Shown here: piece by piece, positions 26,488 through 34,705 of the stretch
Position numbering within the stretch: the stretch's first letter is position 1
How the letters are laid out: every line of letters starts with the position of its first letter
Source of the DNA: Ohessyouella blattaphilus
Lineage (GTDB): Bacteria > Bacillota > Clostridia > Lachnospirales > Lachnospiraceae
Direction of reading: 5' to 3'
Length of the DNA stretch: 64,000 bases
Assembly: GCF_024721265.1 (NCBI RefSeq)
Contig: NZ_JAMXOC010000016.1
Span: 1 to 64,000, forward strand
The notes under the pieces: generated by a model
What the model was told of the DNA's origin: nothing
Databases searched by the model: none
What the model saw: only the letters and a program-made list of their open reading frames with translations
Translations under genes and position numbers: made by a program

Positions 26488-27984
26488 ATGGCGAAATATG
26501 TATTAGAAATGCAAGGCATTAACAAGAGTTTCGGTGTACCGGTTTTAAAAGATGTGGACTTTAAACTAAAGAAGGGTGAAGTGCATGCGTTAATTGGCGG
26601 GAACGGTGCAGGAAAATCGACGCTTATGAAGATTATGACCGGAGTTTATACGAAAGATGCGGGGCGAATTCTGGTTGAGGGAAGCGAGAAGAATATCCGT
26701 AATACTCACGATGCAAGGAAATATGGTATTGGCATGATTTTTCAAGAACTTTCCTTAGTACAAACTATGACGGTGGCGGAGAATATTTATCTAGGTGATG
26801 AAGTTGTAGTAAACGGCTTTCGTGATGCTAAGTTCATGAATAGGCAGGCTAAAGAAGTGCTGGAAGAGCTGGGGATCGAAGTGGATCCCCAAACGAAAGT
26901 CGACTCATTAAGCGTGGGATTGAGTCAAATGGTAGAGATTTCCAAGGCAGTTGCCAAGGATGCGAAGATTTTAGTTTTTGATGAACCGACAGCTTCTTTA
27001 TCGGAGGCGGAAACGCGTCAACTTTTTAAGATGATTGAAGAGCTAAAAGAAAAGGGTGTTTCGATAGTATATATCTCTCACAGAATGAGTGAAATCATGG
27101 AGATTGCTGACTCACTTACCGTGCTTCGAGATGGCGCAGTGGTGCATACTGGTGCGATAGCGGATATCGATTTAGACGGTATTATCACGCATATGATTGG
27201 TGGCGCGGCTAATAAAAAATTCGACTGGGTTGAAAGAAAGTATGACGAGAAAGGCGAAGATATTTTGACCGTTGAGCATTTACGTGTGAATGAGAAGATA
27301 TCAGATATTTCCTTTTCCTTGAAAAAGGGGGAGATATTGGGATTTGCAGGTTTGATGGGAAGCGGTCGTACAGAGATTTTAGAAACACTATTTGGACTTA
27401 CGAAAAAACAAGCAGGTTCTATCAAACTTAAAGGCAAAGAATTAAACCTTAAGAGTACCAAAGATGCAGTTCGGGAAGGATTGGCGTTGATTCCGGAGGA
27501 TCGGAGAAAGAAAGGCTTGGTCTTGATACATTCTCTTAAAGCGAATGCAATCCTACCAATTGTAGGAAAGCTACGAACGAAAGGTATCTTTATTGATGAA
27601 AAAAGAGCGAATAAGCTGGCGGAGGATAACGTTCGCGAGTTAAATGTTCGAACCGATGGCATTCACAAGCGAATAAACCTGCTTTCGGGTGGTAATCAGC
27701 AGAAAATAGTCATTGCCAAGTGGTTAAACGTTCACCCGGAAGTGATGATGTTAGATGAGCCGACCGCAGGTGTAGACGTTGGTGCTAAAGCAGAAATAAT
27801 CGATTTAATCCGTGGGTTTGCGGACACTGGAAAAGGCGTGCTGTTCGTGTCTTCGGAGTTAACTGAGCTCATGGCGGTATGTGATCGAATAATTGTGCTA
27901 TATGATGGAAAGATTACGGGTGAGCTTAATCGACGAGATATGAATACGGAGGTGGAACTTCAACATGCAATTCAACAAAAGTAA
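26488..27984 (+). CDS. Sugar ABC transporter ATP-binding protein (RbsA/MglA type)
   Basis: 498 residues with two fused ABC domains, the hallmark of ribose-type importers. Domain 1: Walker A GGNGAGKS, LSVGLSQMVEISKAV, Walker B VFDEPTASLSEAE. Domain 2: degenerate Walker A GLMGSGRT, intact LSGGNQQK and LDEPTAGVD. The asymmetry is normal for the family. Powers import by the permease, whose gene it overlaps by 20 bases. Confidence 0.94.
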   Translation: MAKYVLEMQGINKSFGVPVLKDVDFKLKKGEVHALIGGNGAGKSTLMKIMTGVYTKDAGRILVEGSEKNIRNTHDARKYGIGMIFQELSLVQTMTVAENIYLGDEVVVNGFRDAKFMNRQAKEVLEELGIEVDPQTKVDSLSVGLSQMVEISKAVAKDAKILVFDEPTASLSEAETRQLFKMIEELKEKGVSIVYISHRMSEIMEIADSLTVLRDGAVVHTGAIADIDLDGIITHMIGGAANKKFDWVERKYDEKGEDILTVEHLRVNEKISDISFSLKKGEILGFAGLMGSGRTEILETLFGLTKKQAGSIKLKGKELNLKSTKDAVREGLALIPEDRRKKGLVLIHSLKANAILPIVGKLRTKGIFIDEKRANKLAEDNVRELNVRTDGIHKRINLLSGGNQQKIVIAKWLNVHPEVMMLDEPTAGVDVGAKAEIIDLIRGFADTGKGVLFVSSELTELMAVCDRIIVLYDGKITGELNRRDMNTEVELQHAIQQK

Positions 27985-28927
27985 GAAAAATATTGAATGG
28001 GATAAATATATGGTATACATCATCTTTGTTGCTGTGTTTATCTTGTTCGCAATTATACTAGGTGACGAAGGTTTTTTGAATCCTAATAACCTGATCAATA
28101 TTCTAAGGCAGACAGCGATGATATCGATTATGGCAGTAGCGGGAACTTTCGTTATGGCAGCAGGACAAATAGATTTAACGGTGGGGTCAATTACAGCGAT
28201 GACTGCTATGTTTGTATCCTTGGTTATCCAATCGACAAATAGTATTCTTTTGGCGATTCTGGTTGGTTTAGGATTTGGCTGTGGTGTAGGATTTATCAAT
28301 GGAATTTTGGTGACTAAACTCAAACTCCCGGCGTTTCTGGCTACCCTGGGAATGATGCAAATCGTTCGTGGTGGGGCGATGTGGATTACCGATACGGCAG
28401 CGGTTCCGATTGCTAATACAACATTTAATAAAGTATTTGGAATTGGCGATGTAATGGGGATACCGGTTTTGGTGCTATGGACGATTTTATTCTATATTGT
28501 CGGAGTTTTGCTCTTTAACAAGACAGCTTTTGGTCGACATACCCTTGCGACTGGTGGTAATGAAATGTCGGCAATCTATAGTGGTATCAAAACGGCACGA
28601 GTAAAAATTATTGCTTTTACCATGTCAGGCGCTTTTGCTGCCTTTGCGGGCATGATGTACGCAGGCAGGATGCAAGCAGGGCGCTATTCTTATGGAGAAG
28701 GCGATGAGATGTCGGTAATTGCCTCGGTTGTTTTAGGTGGGACTTCCATGGCTGGTGGTACAGGGTCGGTTGTCGGCGCTTTGTTTGGTTCGATTCTAAT
28801 GGGAATTCTAAATAATGCTCTTATTTTAGCAGGGCTAAGCTCGGCTCAACAGACAATGGTAAAGGGAGCAATTATCATTGTCGCCGTAGCGATTAGTAAT
28901 TTGACTCAAAGAAAAAAGAATAATTAG
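27965..28927 (+). CDS. Sugar ABC transporter permease (RbsC type)
   Basis: 320 residues, very hydrophobic, with about eight to ten membrane helices. Typical ribose-type permease segments: GQIDLTVGSI, LPAFLATLGMMQIVRGG, TLATGGNEMSAIYSGI and SVIASVVLGGTSMAGGTG. The ATG lies inside the ATPase gene after GGAGGTG, so the two are translationally coupled. Forms a homodimeric pore with the fused ATPase. Confidence 0.94.
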   Translation: MQFNKSKKNIEWDKYMVYIIFVAVFILFAIILGDEGFLNPNNLINILRQTAMISIMAVAGTFVMAAGQIDLTVGSITAMTAMFVSLVIQSTNSILLAILVGLGFGCGVGFINGILVTKLKLPAFLATLGMMQIVRGGAMWITDTAAVPIANTTFNKVFGIGDVMGIPVLVLWTILFYIVGVLLFNKTAFGRHTLATGGNEMSAIYSGIKTARVKIIAFTMSGAFAAFAGMMYAGRMQAGRYSYGEGDEMSVIASVVLGGTSMAGGTGSVVGALFGSILMGILNNALILAGLSSAQQTMVKGAIIIVAVAISNLTQRKKNN

Positions 28928-28953
28928 TTTATAAATTAGGAGGTAGAATAAAA

Positions 28954-30129
28954 ATGAAGAAATTAAACATTGGATTAGTTGGCGCGGGATTTATGGGAAA
29001 AGCGCATGTGGTTGGTTACTCAAATATGCCTAAACTATTTTGGCCAGCTCCAGCAATGCCGGTTTTTAAAACGGTGTGTGACATTGTACCAGAAATTGCC
29101 GAAGAGGCCAAAGAAAGATTTGGGTTTGAACGTTGTTGTACAGATTGGCACGATATTGTAAACGATCCAGAGATTGATGTGGTTAGTATTTGTACCCCGA
29201 ACAATGCTCATGCAGAGGTGGCGATTGCTGCTCTTGAAGCAGGAAAGCACGTGATTTGCGAAAAGCCGATAGCATCTAAACTTGAAGATGCAAAAGCGAT
29301 GGCAGAAGCTGCGAAGGTGGCTGCTGATAAAGGCATTGTGAGTATGAATGCATATCAATATCGCCGAGTGCCGGCTATTGACTTGGCGAAAAAGTTTATC
29401 GATGAAGGTTCGATTGGAAAGATTCTAAACATTAGATGTACATATTTACAGAGTTGGTCCGCAGATCCGGATTCACCATTATCTTGGAGATTCCAGAAGG
29501 ACATCGCCGGAGCAGGAACACTAGGAGATATTACTTCTCACGTGATTGATATTGCCCAATATCTTGCAGGTGATATCGATGAGGTCGTATCAATGATGCA
29601 AACGTATATTAAAGAAAGGCCAGTTCAAGAAGGTGGCGTTGATTTACTTGGCACAGTGAAGCTTGGAGCAGATGCGCCACGTCAAGAGGTGGACGTAGAT
29701 GATGAAAACTCCTTCTTGGTCAAATTCAAGAGTGGTGCTGTGGGAAGTATCGAGGCGACTAGAAATGCTTGGGGTCGCAACAACTTTATCACCATTGAGC
29801 TACACGGTACGGAGGGATCTTTAGCCTTTAATTATGAAAGATTAAATGAGTTACAGGTTTGTTTTGCAAAGGATCCGGATGATCGGCGCGGGTTCAAGAC
29901 GATCTATACAGGTCCGGCTCACTTCCACGGTGAAGCGACTTGGAATATCCCGGGTATGAACATAGGTTACGGTGAGTTAAAAGCTATTGAAATGTATGAA
30001 TTTGTTAAAGCGATTGCCGAGGGGTATCAACCATCGACGAGCTTTGAAGTGGGATACAGAATTGAAAGAGTATGTGAAGCAGTTGCGGAGTCGGCTGAAA
30101 ATAAGAAGTGGGAAAAGGTTCGCGATTAA
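28954..30129 (+). CDS. Gfo/Idh/MocA-family sugar dehydrogenase (paralogue 2)
   Basis: 391 residues, paralogous along its length to the minus-strand gene at 22143-23321. Rossmann loop GLVGAGFMGKAH, the shared FWPAPAMPV segment, CEKP with Lys104, and GDITSHVID with Asp192 and His196. Differences from paralogue 1 cluster in the catalytic domain (IGTHVVDML against ITSHVIDIA), which suggests a different substrate or direction, for example one oxidising the imported sugar and the other reducing the final keto-sugar. Last enzyme gene of the operon, AGGAGG upstream. Confidence 0.87.
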   Translation: MKKLNIGLVGAGFMGKAHVVGYSNMPKLFWPAPAMPVFKTVCDIVPEIAEEAKERFGFERCCTDWHDIVNDPEIDVVSICTPNNAHAEVAIAALEAGKHVICEKPIASKLEDAKAMAEAAKVAADKGIVSMNAYQYRRVPAIDLAKKFIDEGSIGKILNIRCTYLQSWSADPDSPLSWRFQKDIAGAGTLGDITSHVIDIAQYLAGDIDEVVSMMQTYIKERPVQEGGVDLLGTVKLGADAPRQEVDVDDENSFLVKFKSGAVGSIEATRNAWGRNNFITIELHGTEGSLAFNYERLNELQVCFAKDPDDRRGFKTIYTGPAHFHGEATWNIPGMNIGYGELKAIEMYEFVKAIAEGYQPSTSFEVGYRIERVCEAVAESAENKKWEKVRD

Positions 30130-30150
30130 CTAAGGAACAGTTTATGGGAT

Positions 30151-30174
30151 GGAGTCTGCCGTTTGGCAGGCTCT
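30151..30174 (+). terminator. Weak terminator-like hairpin after the sugar operon
   Basis: AGTCTGCC/GGCAGGCT with a GTTT loop; only TGTTT follows, so termination may be partial and some operon transcripts may run into the regulator gene. Confidence 0.45.
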
Positions 30175-30197
30175 GTTTGCAAAAAAAGAAGAAACAA

Positions 30198-30209
30198 ATT
30201 TGCGCAAGT
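30198..30209. promoter_or_regulatory. LacI-type operator upstream of the regulator gene
   Basis: ATTTGCGCAAGT matches the cluster palindrome in 10 of 12 positions and ends five bases before the -35 box of the regulator. This suggests autoregulation. Confidence 0.7.
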
Positions 30210-30213
30210 GAAA

Positions 30214-30242
30214 TTGACTTTGCCTTGTGTGAATTATATAAT
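30214..30242 (+). promoter_or_regulatory. Promoter of the LacI-family regulator
   Basis: TTGACT (30214-30219), 17-base spacer, perfect TATAAT (30237-30242). Confidence 0.85.
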
Positions 30243-30286
30243 GAGTGACAAGTGATGATAAAAATCAGAAAAGCGAGGATCAATAT

Positions 30287-32341
30287 ATGGCAACGATTAA
30301 TGATATTGCTAAAAAGGCTAATGTTTCGACCTCGACTGTATCCCATGTCGTAAACAAAACCAGATTCGTGAGTCCAGAGCTAGTTGAACGCGTTGAGCGA
30401 GCAATCGCAGAATTAGATCACCCACCTAATTTTGTAATTAAAAAAACTTCTCAAAAAGTACCCTTAGAAGTGGGGAAATATATCTTGATTCTCCTTACTG
30501 ATCAAGGAAGTAATTTTCAGCGCCAAGTAGAGAGACAGGTTGAATTACATTTGAAGAATACGGAGTATACACCGATTGCCATGAAATGCATTGACGATGT
30601 GGCGGCGATAGAAGGATTTATAAAACCGTTGTTGGAATCGGACTCGGTCTCAGGTGTTATCGTTTTTCCTGATGATAACAATATCTTACTGAGGCAAATC
30701 TTAGGTAAGCACAAGGTGCCGGTTGTTGTTCTTGGACATGAGGTAGAAGGGTATCTGGCGGATGTGATTTCGTCGGATACGGCGGGTGGAGCCTTTAAGG
30801 CGATGAAACATCTTATAAATAAGGGGCATGAAAGAATTGCTTTTCTTGGTAGTGGCAAAGAGGGTTCGTCCATGCGGTTAGATGGATATAAAAAATGCCT
30901 TGAAGAATATGGTATATCATACCGAGAAAACTATGTGTTTTCTTCGCTGGAAAATGAACGACAGGTTTTTGATACGCTTGACCAGTTGCTGAGCGGAGCG
31001 GAGATGCCCACAGCGATTTTTGCAGCTAATTACGCGGTGGTTGTGCCTCTTCTGAAATATGTGGAAGCGCATAATATCTTATGTCCGGATGAGATATCAA
31101 TTGTAAGTTTTAATAACTTTGAATGGGCGCCTTTGCATTCGCCGGCGATCACGACGATTGAACAAGATGTGGAAGAAACCGGAAGACTAGCTGTGGCGAC
31201 CTTACTGCAAAGGGTGCAGAATCAAGAATATGCGAATTTGCCTGTAAACAAAAATATCTACCAGCATCACCAACTAGGTACGCAAATTGCGGTGCGTTCA
31301 TCTACAGGTGGTATAGGTCGTGGTCCCTTTGGGGAAAGGGCGGCTCAAGCAGGAGAAATAATTTTGTCGGAGAGTGAAGTGGAAGCTCTGAGACAGAAGA
31401 AGCTCACGGCAGCGATTTGTTTTCATTATGCGGGAAAAGCATGGATGGAATTACACCAAAGAGGGATTAGAGACGTTTTTGATAACTTAGGAATCTCGCT
31501 GATTTCAGTTACGGATGCTCATTTTGATTCAGAGTTGCAGTGTCGGCAGCTAGACAGTCTTCAGATATTAAAACCCGATATTGTTATTGCTATTCCAACG
31601 GATAATCAAAAGACTAGCGCTGCGTTTAAGCGGGTCGTTGACAGTGATTCGAAACTAGTTTTGATTACTAATGTCCCCGACGGCTTGACGCCGGATGATT
31701 ATGTTACTTGTGTTTCTGTAAATGAACGATCTCATGGCCAAAACATGGGGCATGGGTTAGGTGAATACATGAGTAAACATAACTTAAAAAATTATGGCAT
31801 GGTTATTTATGATGCGAATTTCTATGCAACTAATCAGCGGGATAATGCGGCAAAGCAGGTAATGAGCGAAGAGTACCCCGAGCTACACCTGTGCCAAGAT
31901 TTAAAATTTACAAATGAAGAAGAAGTTTATAAGAAAACCTGTGAATTTGTAAATCGATATCCAGAAGTGGAAGCGTTTTACGTGTCTTGGGATGGACCGG
32001 CGATGGAAGTGCTAGCGGCGTTGTCGGATATGGGACGTTCAGAAGTTGCCATTATTACCAGCGATTTGGATAGCGCGGATGCGCTGAATATGGCAAAAGG
32101 CGGTATGATAAAAATGTTGAGTGCTCAATGTCCTTATGAACAAGGACAAGCAATTGCCTGGGCAGCAGGAAACGCGATGTTGGGAAAAAAGACTCCTTCT
32201 TTTATTGGGGTTGAACCGGTTAGCGTTACGCCGGATAATTTGTTGAAATCATGGAAACGCATTTTTAAGGAGAATCCAAGCGCGGAGCTAGTTCAAGCTT
32301 TTAAAGAAAATCCAAATTATGTAACGACAGAAGAAGATTAA
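30287..32341 (+). CDS. LacI-family regulator with a second, transporter-like sugar-binding domain
   Basis: 684 residues, twice the usual 330-350 of a LacI protein. The start is ATG 30287 (GAGG upstream), giving MATINDIAKKANVSTSTVSH, a canonical LacI helix-turn-helix (1-50). Residues about 60-340 are a normal LacI sensor (AFLGSG.EGSSMRLDGY, PDEISIVSFNN, ITTIEQDVEETGRLA). Residues about 370-665 form a second type I periplasmic-binding fold aligning with the lipoprotein at 25321-26466: ICFHYAGKAW against VALHYGGNDW, DYVTCVSV against DYVSCVSA, ATNQRDNA against VTNQRLEA, CPYEQGQAIAWAAGNAMLGKKTP against PYDQGVAEATLAAYALLGKETP. No signal peptide or membrane segment precedes it. It presumably represses the cluster at the TTTGCGCAAA sites. 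Length and continuous frame argue against a sequencing artefact. Confidence 0.88.
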   Translation: MATINDIAKKANVSTSTVSHVVNKTRFVSPELVERVERAIAELDHPPNFVIKKTSQKVPLEVGKYILILLTDQGSNFQRQVERQVELHLKNTEYTPIAMKCIDDVAAIEGFIKPLLESDSVSGVIVFPDDNNILLRQILGKHKVPVVVLGHEVEGYLADVISSDTAGGAFKAMKHLINKGHERIAFLGSGKEGSSMRLDGYKKCLEEYGISYRENYVFSSLENERQVFDTLDQLLSGAEMPTAIFAANYAVVVPLLKYVEAHNILCPDEISIVSFNNFEWAPLHSPAITTIEQDVEETGRLAVATLLQRVQNQEYANLPVNKNIYQHHQLGTQIAVRSSTGGIGRGPFGERAAQAGEIILSESEVEALRQKKLTAAICFHYAGKAWMELHQRGIRDVFDNLGISLISVTDAHFDSELQCRQLDSLQILKPDIVIAIPTDNQKTSAAFKRVVDSDSKLVLITNVPDGLTPDDYVTCVSVNERSHGQNMGHGLGEYMSKHNLKNYGMVIYDANFYATNQRDNAAKQVMSEEYPELHLCQDLKFTNEEEVYKKTCEFVNRYPEVEAFYVSWDGPAMEVLAALSDMGRSEVAIITSDLDSADALNMAKGGMIKMLSAQCPYEQGQAIAWAAGNAMLGKKTPSFIGVEPVSVTPDNLLKSWKRIFKENPSAELVQAFKENPNYVTTEED

Positions 32342-32355
32342 TAATATATAAAAAT

Positions 32356-32387
32356 GGAGCCTTTATCTAGAGGCTCCGTCTTTTTTT
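32356..32387 (+). terminator. Terminator after the LacI-family regulator
   Basis: GGAGCCT/AGGCTCC stem with GTC and seven T following. It closes the sugar cluster. Confidence 0.88.
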
Positions 32388-32440
32388 ACAGAAAGTGCGA
32401 AAGTTAGACGCAGAATTGACACAAAAAAGGCGTACAATAT

Positions 32441-32449
32441 GGTAAAATC
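32441..32449 (+). promoter_or_regulatory. Extended -10 promoter of the two-component system
   Basis: TGGTAAAAT (TGn plus TAAAAT). A TTGACA at 32417-32422 lies 21 bases before it, too far for a standard spacer, so the extended -10 may carry most of the recognition. Confidence 0.5.
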
Positions 32450-32502
32450 TAATCATTGTATAATCGTGCTTGGCACATGAAACTAGTGGGAGGAAAAATA
32501 AG

Positions 32503-33180
32503 ATGAATCATAATACCATATTAGTAGTTGATGACGAAGAGAGAATGCGGACGTTGATTAAGGATTTTCTTACCCGAGAAGGCTATAATGTTCTCGAAGC
32601 GAACGATGGCATGGAAGCGATGGAAGTTTTTTATAATAATAAAGACATAGCGCTAATTCTGTTAGATGTAATGATGCCCAAGATGGATGGCTGGCAGGTA
32701 TGCCGGGAGATCAGAGAAACCTCGAAGGTGCCGATTATTATGCTGACGGCTAGAGGGGAAGAAAGAGATGAATTAAAGGGGTTTGAACTAGGTGTAGATG
32801 AATATATTGCCAAACCCTTTAGCCCCAAGGTGCTAGTAGCCAGAGTGAATGCCCTTCTTCGCCGTACTTATAATACGGAGGCAGGAGATGCGGTGACCGC
32901 CGGAGAGATTACTCTTGATAAGGCGGCTCATGAAGTAAAGGTAGACGGTATTGAAGTCGAACTTAGCTACAAAGAGTTTGAGCTACTGGCTTATTTTATT
33001 GAAAATCAAGGGATTGCTCTTTCTAGAGAAAAAATCCTTAATAGTGTATGGAATTACGATTATTTTGGAGATGCCAGAACCATTGATACCCACGTGAAAA
33101 AGCTGCGGAGCAAGTTAGGCGAATGCGGGGATTATATTAAGACCATTTGGGGTATGGGTTATAAATTCGAGGTGGAATAG
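32503..33180 (+). CDS. OmpR/PhoB-family response regulator
   Basis: 225 residues from ATG 32503 (GGGAGGA upstream), which gives the normal MNHNTILVVDDEERMR start. Receiver domain with Asp10/Asp11, phosphoacceptor Asp55 in LILLDVMMPKMDG, Thr in IIMLTARG and Lys in YIAKPF. The C-terminal winged-helix domain ends RTIDTHVKKLRSKLG and WGMGYKFEVE, typical of OmpR/PhoB. Its stop overlaps the GTG of the kinase gene, forming one operon. Target genes unknown. Confidence 0.94.
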   Translation: MNHNTILVVDDEERMRTLIKDFLTREGYNVLEANDGMEAMEVFYNNKDIALILLDVMMPKMDGWQVCREIRETSKVPIIMLTARGEERDELKGFELGVDEYIAKPFSPKVLVARVNALLRRTYNTEAGDAVTAGEITLDKAAHEVKVDGIEVELSYKEFELLAYFIENQGIALSREKILNSVWNYDYFGDARTIDTHVKKLRSKLGECGDYIKTIWGMGYKFEVE

Positions 33181-34655
33181 TGAAGAAATCTTTAAAGGGG
33201 CAACTGACAAAAATTTTTATAACGTTGATTGCCATGATGCTATTTGTGTTGATGATGCTTAACTTTAGTTTCTTGAGTCCGTATTACATCAGTCAGAAAC
33301 TAGGTGAGTTTGATCGGATATACCATTCGATTGCGAACCAAAAGGCTGAGATTTTTGACATGGATAATGATGAGGCTAGAAGCCGAGTAAGTAAAATTGC
33401 GGAAAATAGCAATTCCCAATACTTTATTATCGACACCCAGCTATCGATGATGGTTTCCAATGCCAACGAGTTTGATGAGAAGAATCTCTCGGCGCAACTA
33501 GCTGGGTATCAGTTAGGGCAGGCGCAGAAGGATGGACGTCTGTTAGTGGGGGATGGGAATTATGAGATTTATCAAATACGCGATCCCAGAAACGATACGG
33601 AGTATATTGAAATGTGGGGGCAGCAGGGCAGTTCTTATTCATTTATTGTGCGTAGTCCTCTAGAAAGTATTCGGGAAAGCGTAACCATCTCCAATCGTTT
33701 TTTAATGATTGTGGGATTAGGAATGTGTGCTGTATGTAGTCTCTTGATCTGGGTTTTTGCAGAGAATATCACCAAGCCGATTAAGAAGCTGACGTATCTA
33801 TCAGCTTGTATGGCCAATCTGGACTTTGATGCCAGGTATACGGGAAATGAGCAGAATGAAATCGGCGATCTGGGGATGAACTTTAACCGGATGTCGGAGA
33901 AGCTAGAGAAGACGATTTCGGAGCTTAAGCGAGCCAATAATAAGCTGGAACAGGATATTGAACGGAAGCAGAAAGAGGAAGAGCTGCGGAAGCAGTTTTT
34001 GGGAAGCGTTTCCCACGAGCTAAAGACGCCAATTGCCTTGATTCAGGGATATGCCGAAGGGCTTAAAGATGGCATTACCCAGGATCCAGAAAGCCAAAGG
34101 GAATACTTAAATGTGATTCTTGACGAGGCTGGAAAGATGAACGAGATGGTTCGTAACCTCTTAAAGCTTAATGAGCTAGAGCTTGGCGGCGACGACGTTG
34201 TCTTCACCCGCTTTAACCTAACGGAGCTGGTTAGAGAAGTGGTTAATAGTATGGAAATTATGATTAGGCAAAAGGAAGCGGTGTTGTGCTTTAAAACCGA
34301 GGAAGACATATATGCCTGGGCGGATCCCTATAAAATAGAGCAGGTGGTTCGTAATTACTTAAGCAATGCCCTGCAGCATTTGGACGGCGATAAAGTGATT
34401 GAGGTGAAGATTAACCAGCATGAAGATAAGCTTCGGGTGTCCGTCTTTAATACCGGTTCACCGATTTCGGAAGAGGATATTAACCATATCTGGGATATGT
34501 TCTATAAAGCTGATAAGGCGAGAACCAGGGCGTATGGCGGCAATGGCATTGGGCTTTCGATTGTGAAGGCGATTATGGATTCCCTCCATCAGGAATTCGG
34601 CGTAACAAACTACGATAACGGCGTGGAATTCTGGTTCGAGTTGGATGCGAAGTAA
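33180..34655 (+). CDS. Sensor histidine kinase
   Basis: 491 residues starting with GTG 33180, which overlaps the regulator's stop by one base (AGGTGG upstream). Membrane helix 1 at about 11-33, an extracytoplasmic sensor of about 135 residues, helix 2 at about 172-194, HAMP (195-247), a coiled coil, HisKA with SVSHELKTP (His279), and an ATPase domain with NYLSNALQHL and GNGIGLSIVKAI. The sensor has no Cys or clear PAS motif that would reveal the signal. Partner of the upstream response regulator; known families of this layout include wall- and antibiotic-sensing VanS-type kinases, but that is only resemblance. Confidence 0.92.
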   Translation: MKKSLKGQLTKIFITLIAMMLFVLMMLNFSFLSPYYISQKLGEFDRIYHSIANQKAEIFDMDNDEARSRVSKIAENSNSQYFIIDTQLSMMVSNANEFDEKNLSAQLAGYQLGQAQKDGRLLVGDGNYEIYQIRDPRNDTEYIEMWGQQGSSYSFIVRSPLESIRESVTISNRFLMIVGLGMCAVCSLLIWVFAENITKPIKKLTYLSACMANLDFDARYTGNEQNEIGDLGMNFNRMSEKLEKTISELKRANNKLEQDIERKQKEEELRKQFLGSVSHELKTPIALIQGYAEGLKDGITQDPESQREYLNVILDEAGKMNEMVRNLLKLNELELGGDDVVFTRFNLTELVREVVNSMEIMIRQKEAVLCFKTEEDIYAWADPYKIEQVVRNYLSNALQHLDGDKVIEVKINQHEDKLRVSVFNTGSPISEEDINHIWDMFYKADKARTRAYGGNGIGLSIVKAIMDSLHQEFGVTNYDNGVEFWFELDAK

Positions 34656-34705
34656 GGAATAAAGTAAGAAATAGAGTGAGGAAGAGAGCGAGGAAAAGAA
34701 GTAGA

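Noticed and set aside
27078-27662. 194-codon minus-strand frame inside the ABC ATPase gene
   Set aside because: Ser/Phe-rich antisense shadow of the ATPase coding strand, with no promoter or ribosome-binding site.
22060-32400. Sugar cluster as an integrative element inserted at the ssrA 3' end
   Set aside because: tmRNA 3' ends are known integration sites and the cluster starts just after ssrA, but I see no integrase, no transfer genes and no repeat of the ssrA 3' end near 32.3-32.5 kb.
32417-32439. TTGACA plus TACAAT as a promoter of the response regulator
   Set aside because: The spacer is only 11 bases; the extended -10 TGGTAAAAT downstream is a better candidate.
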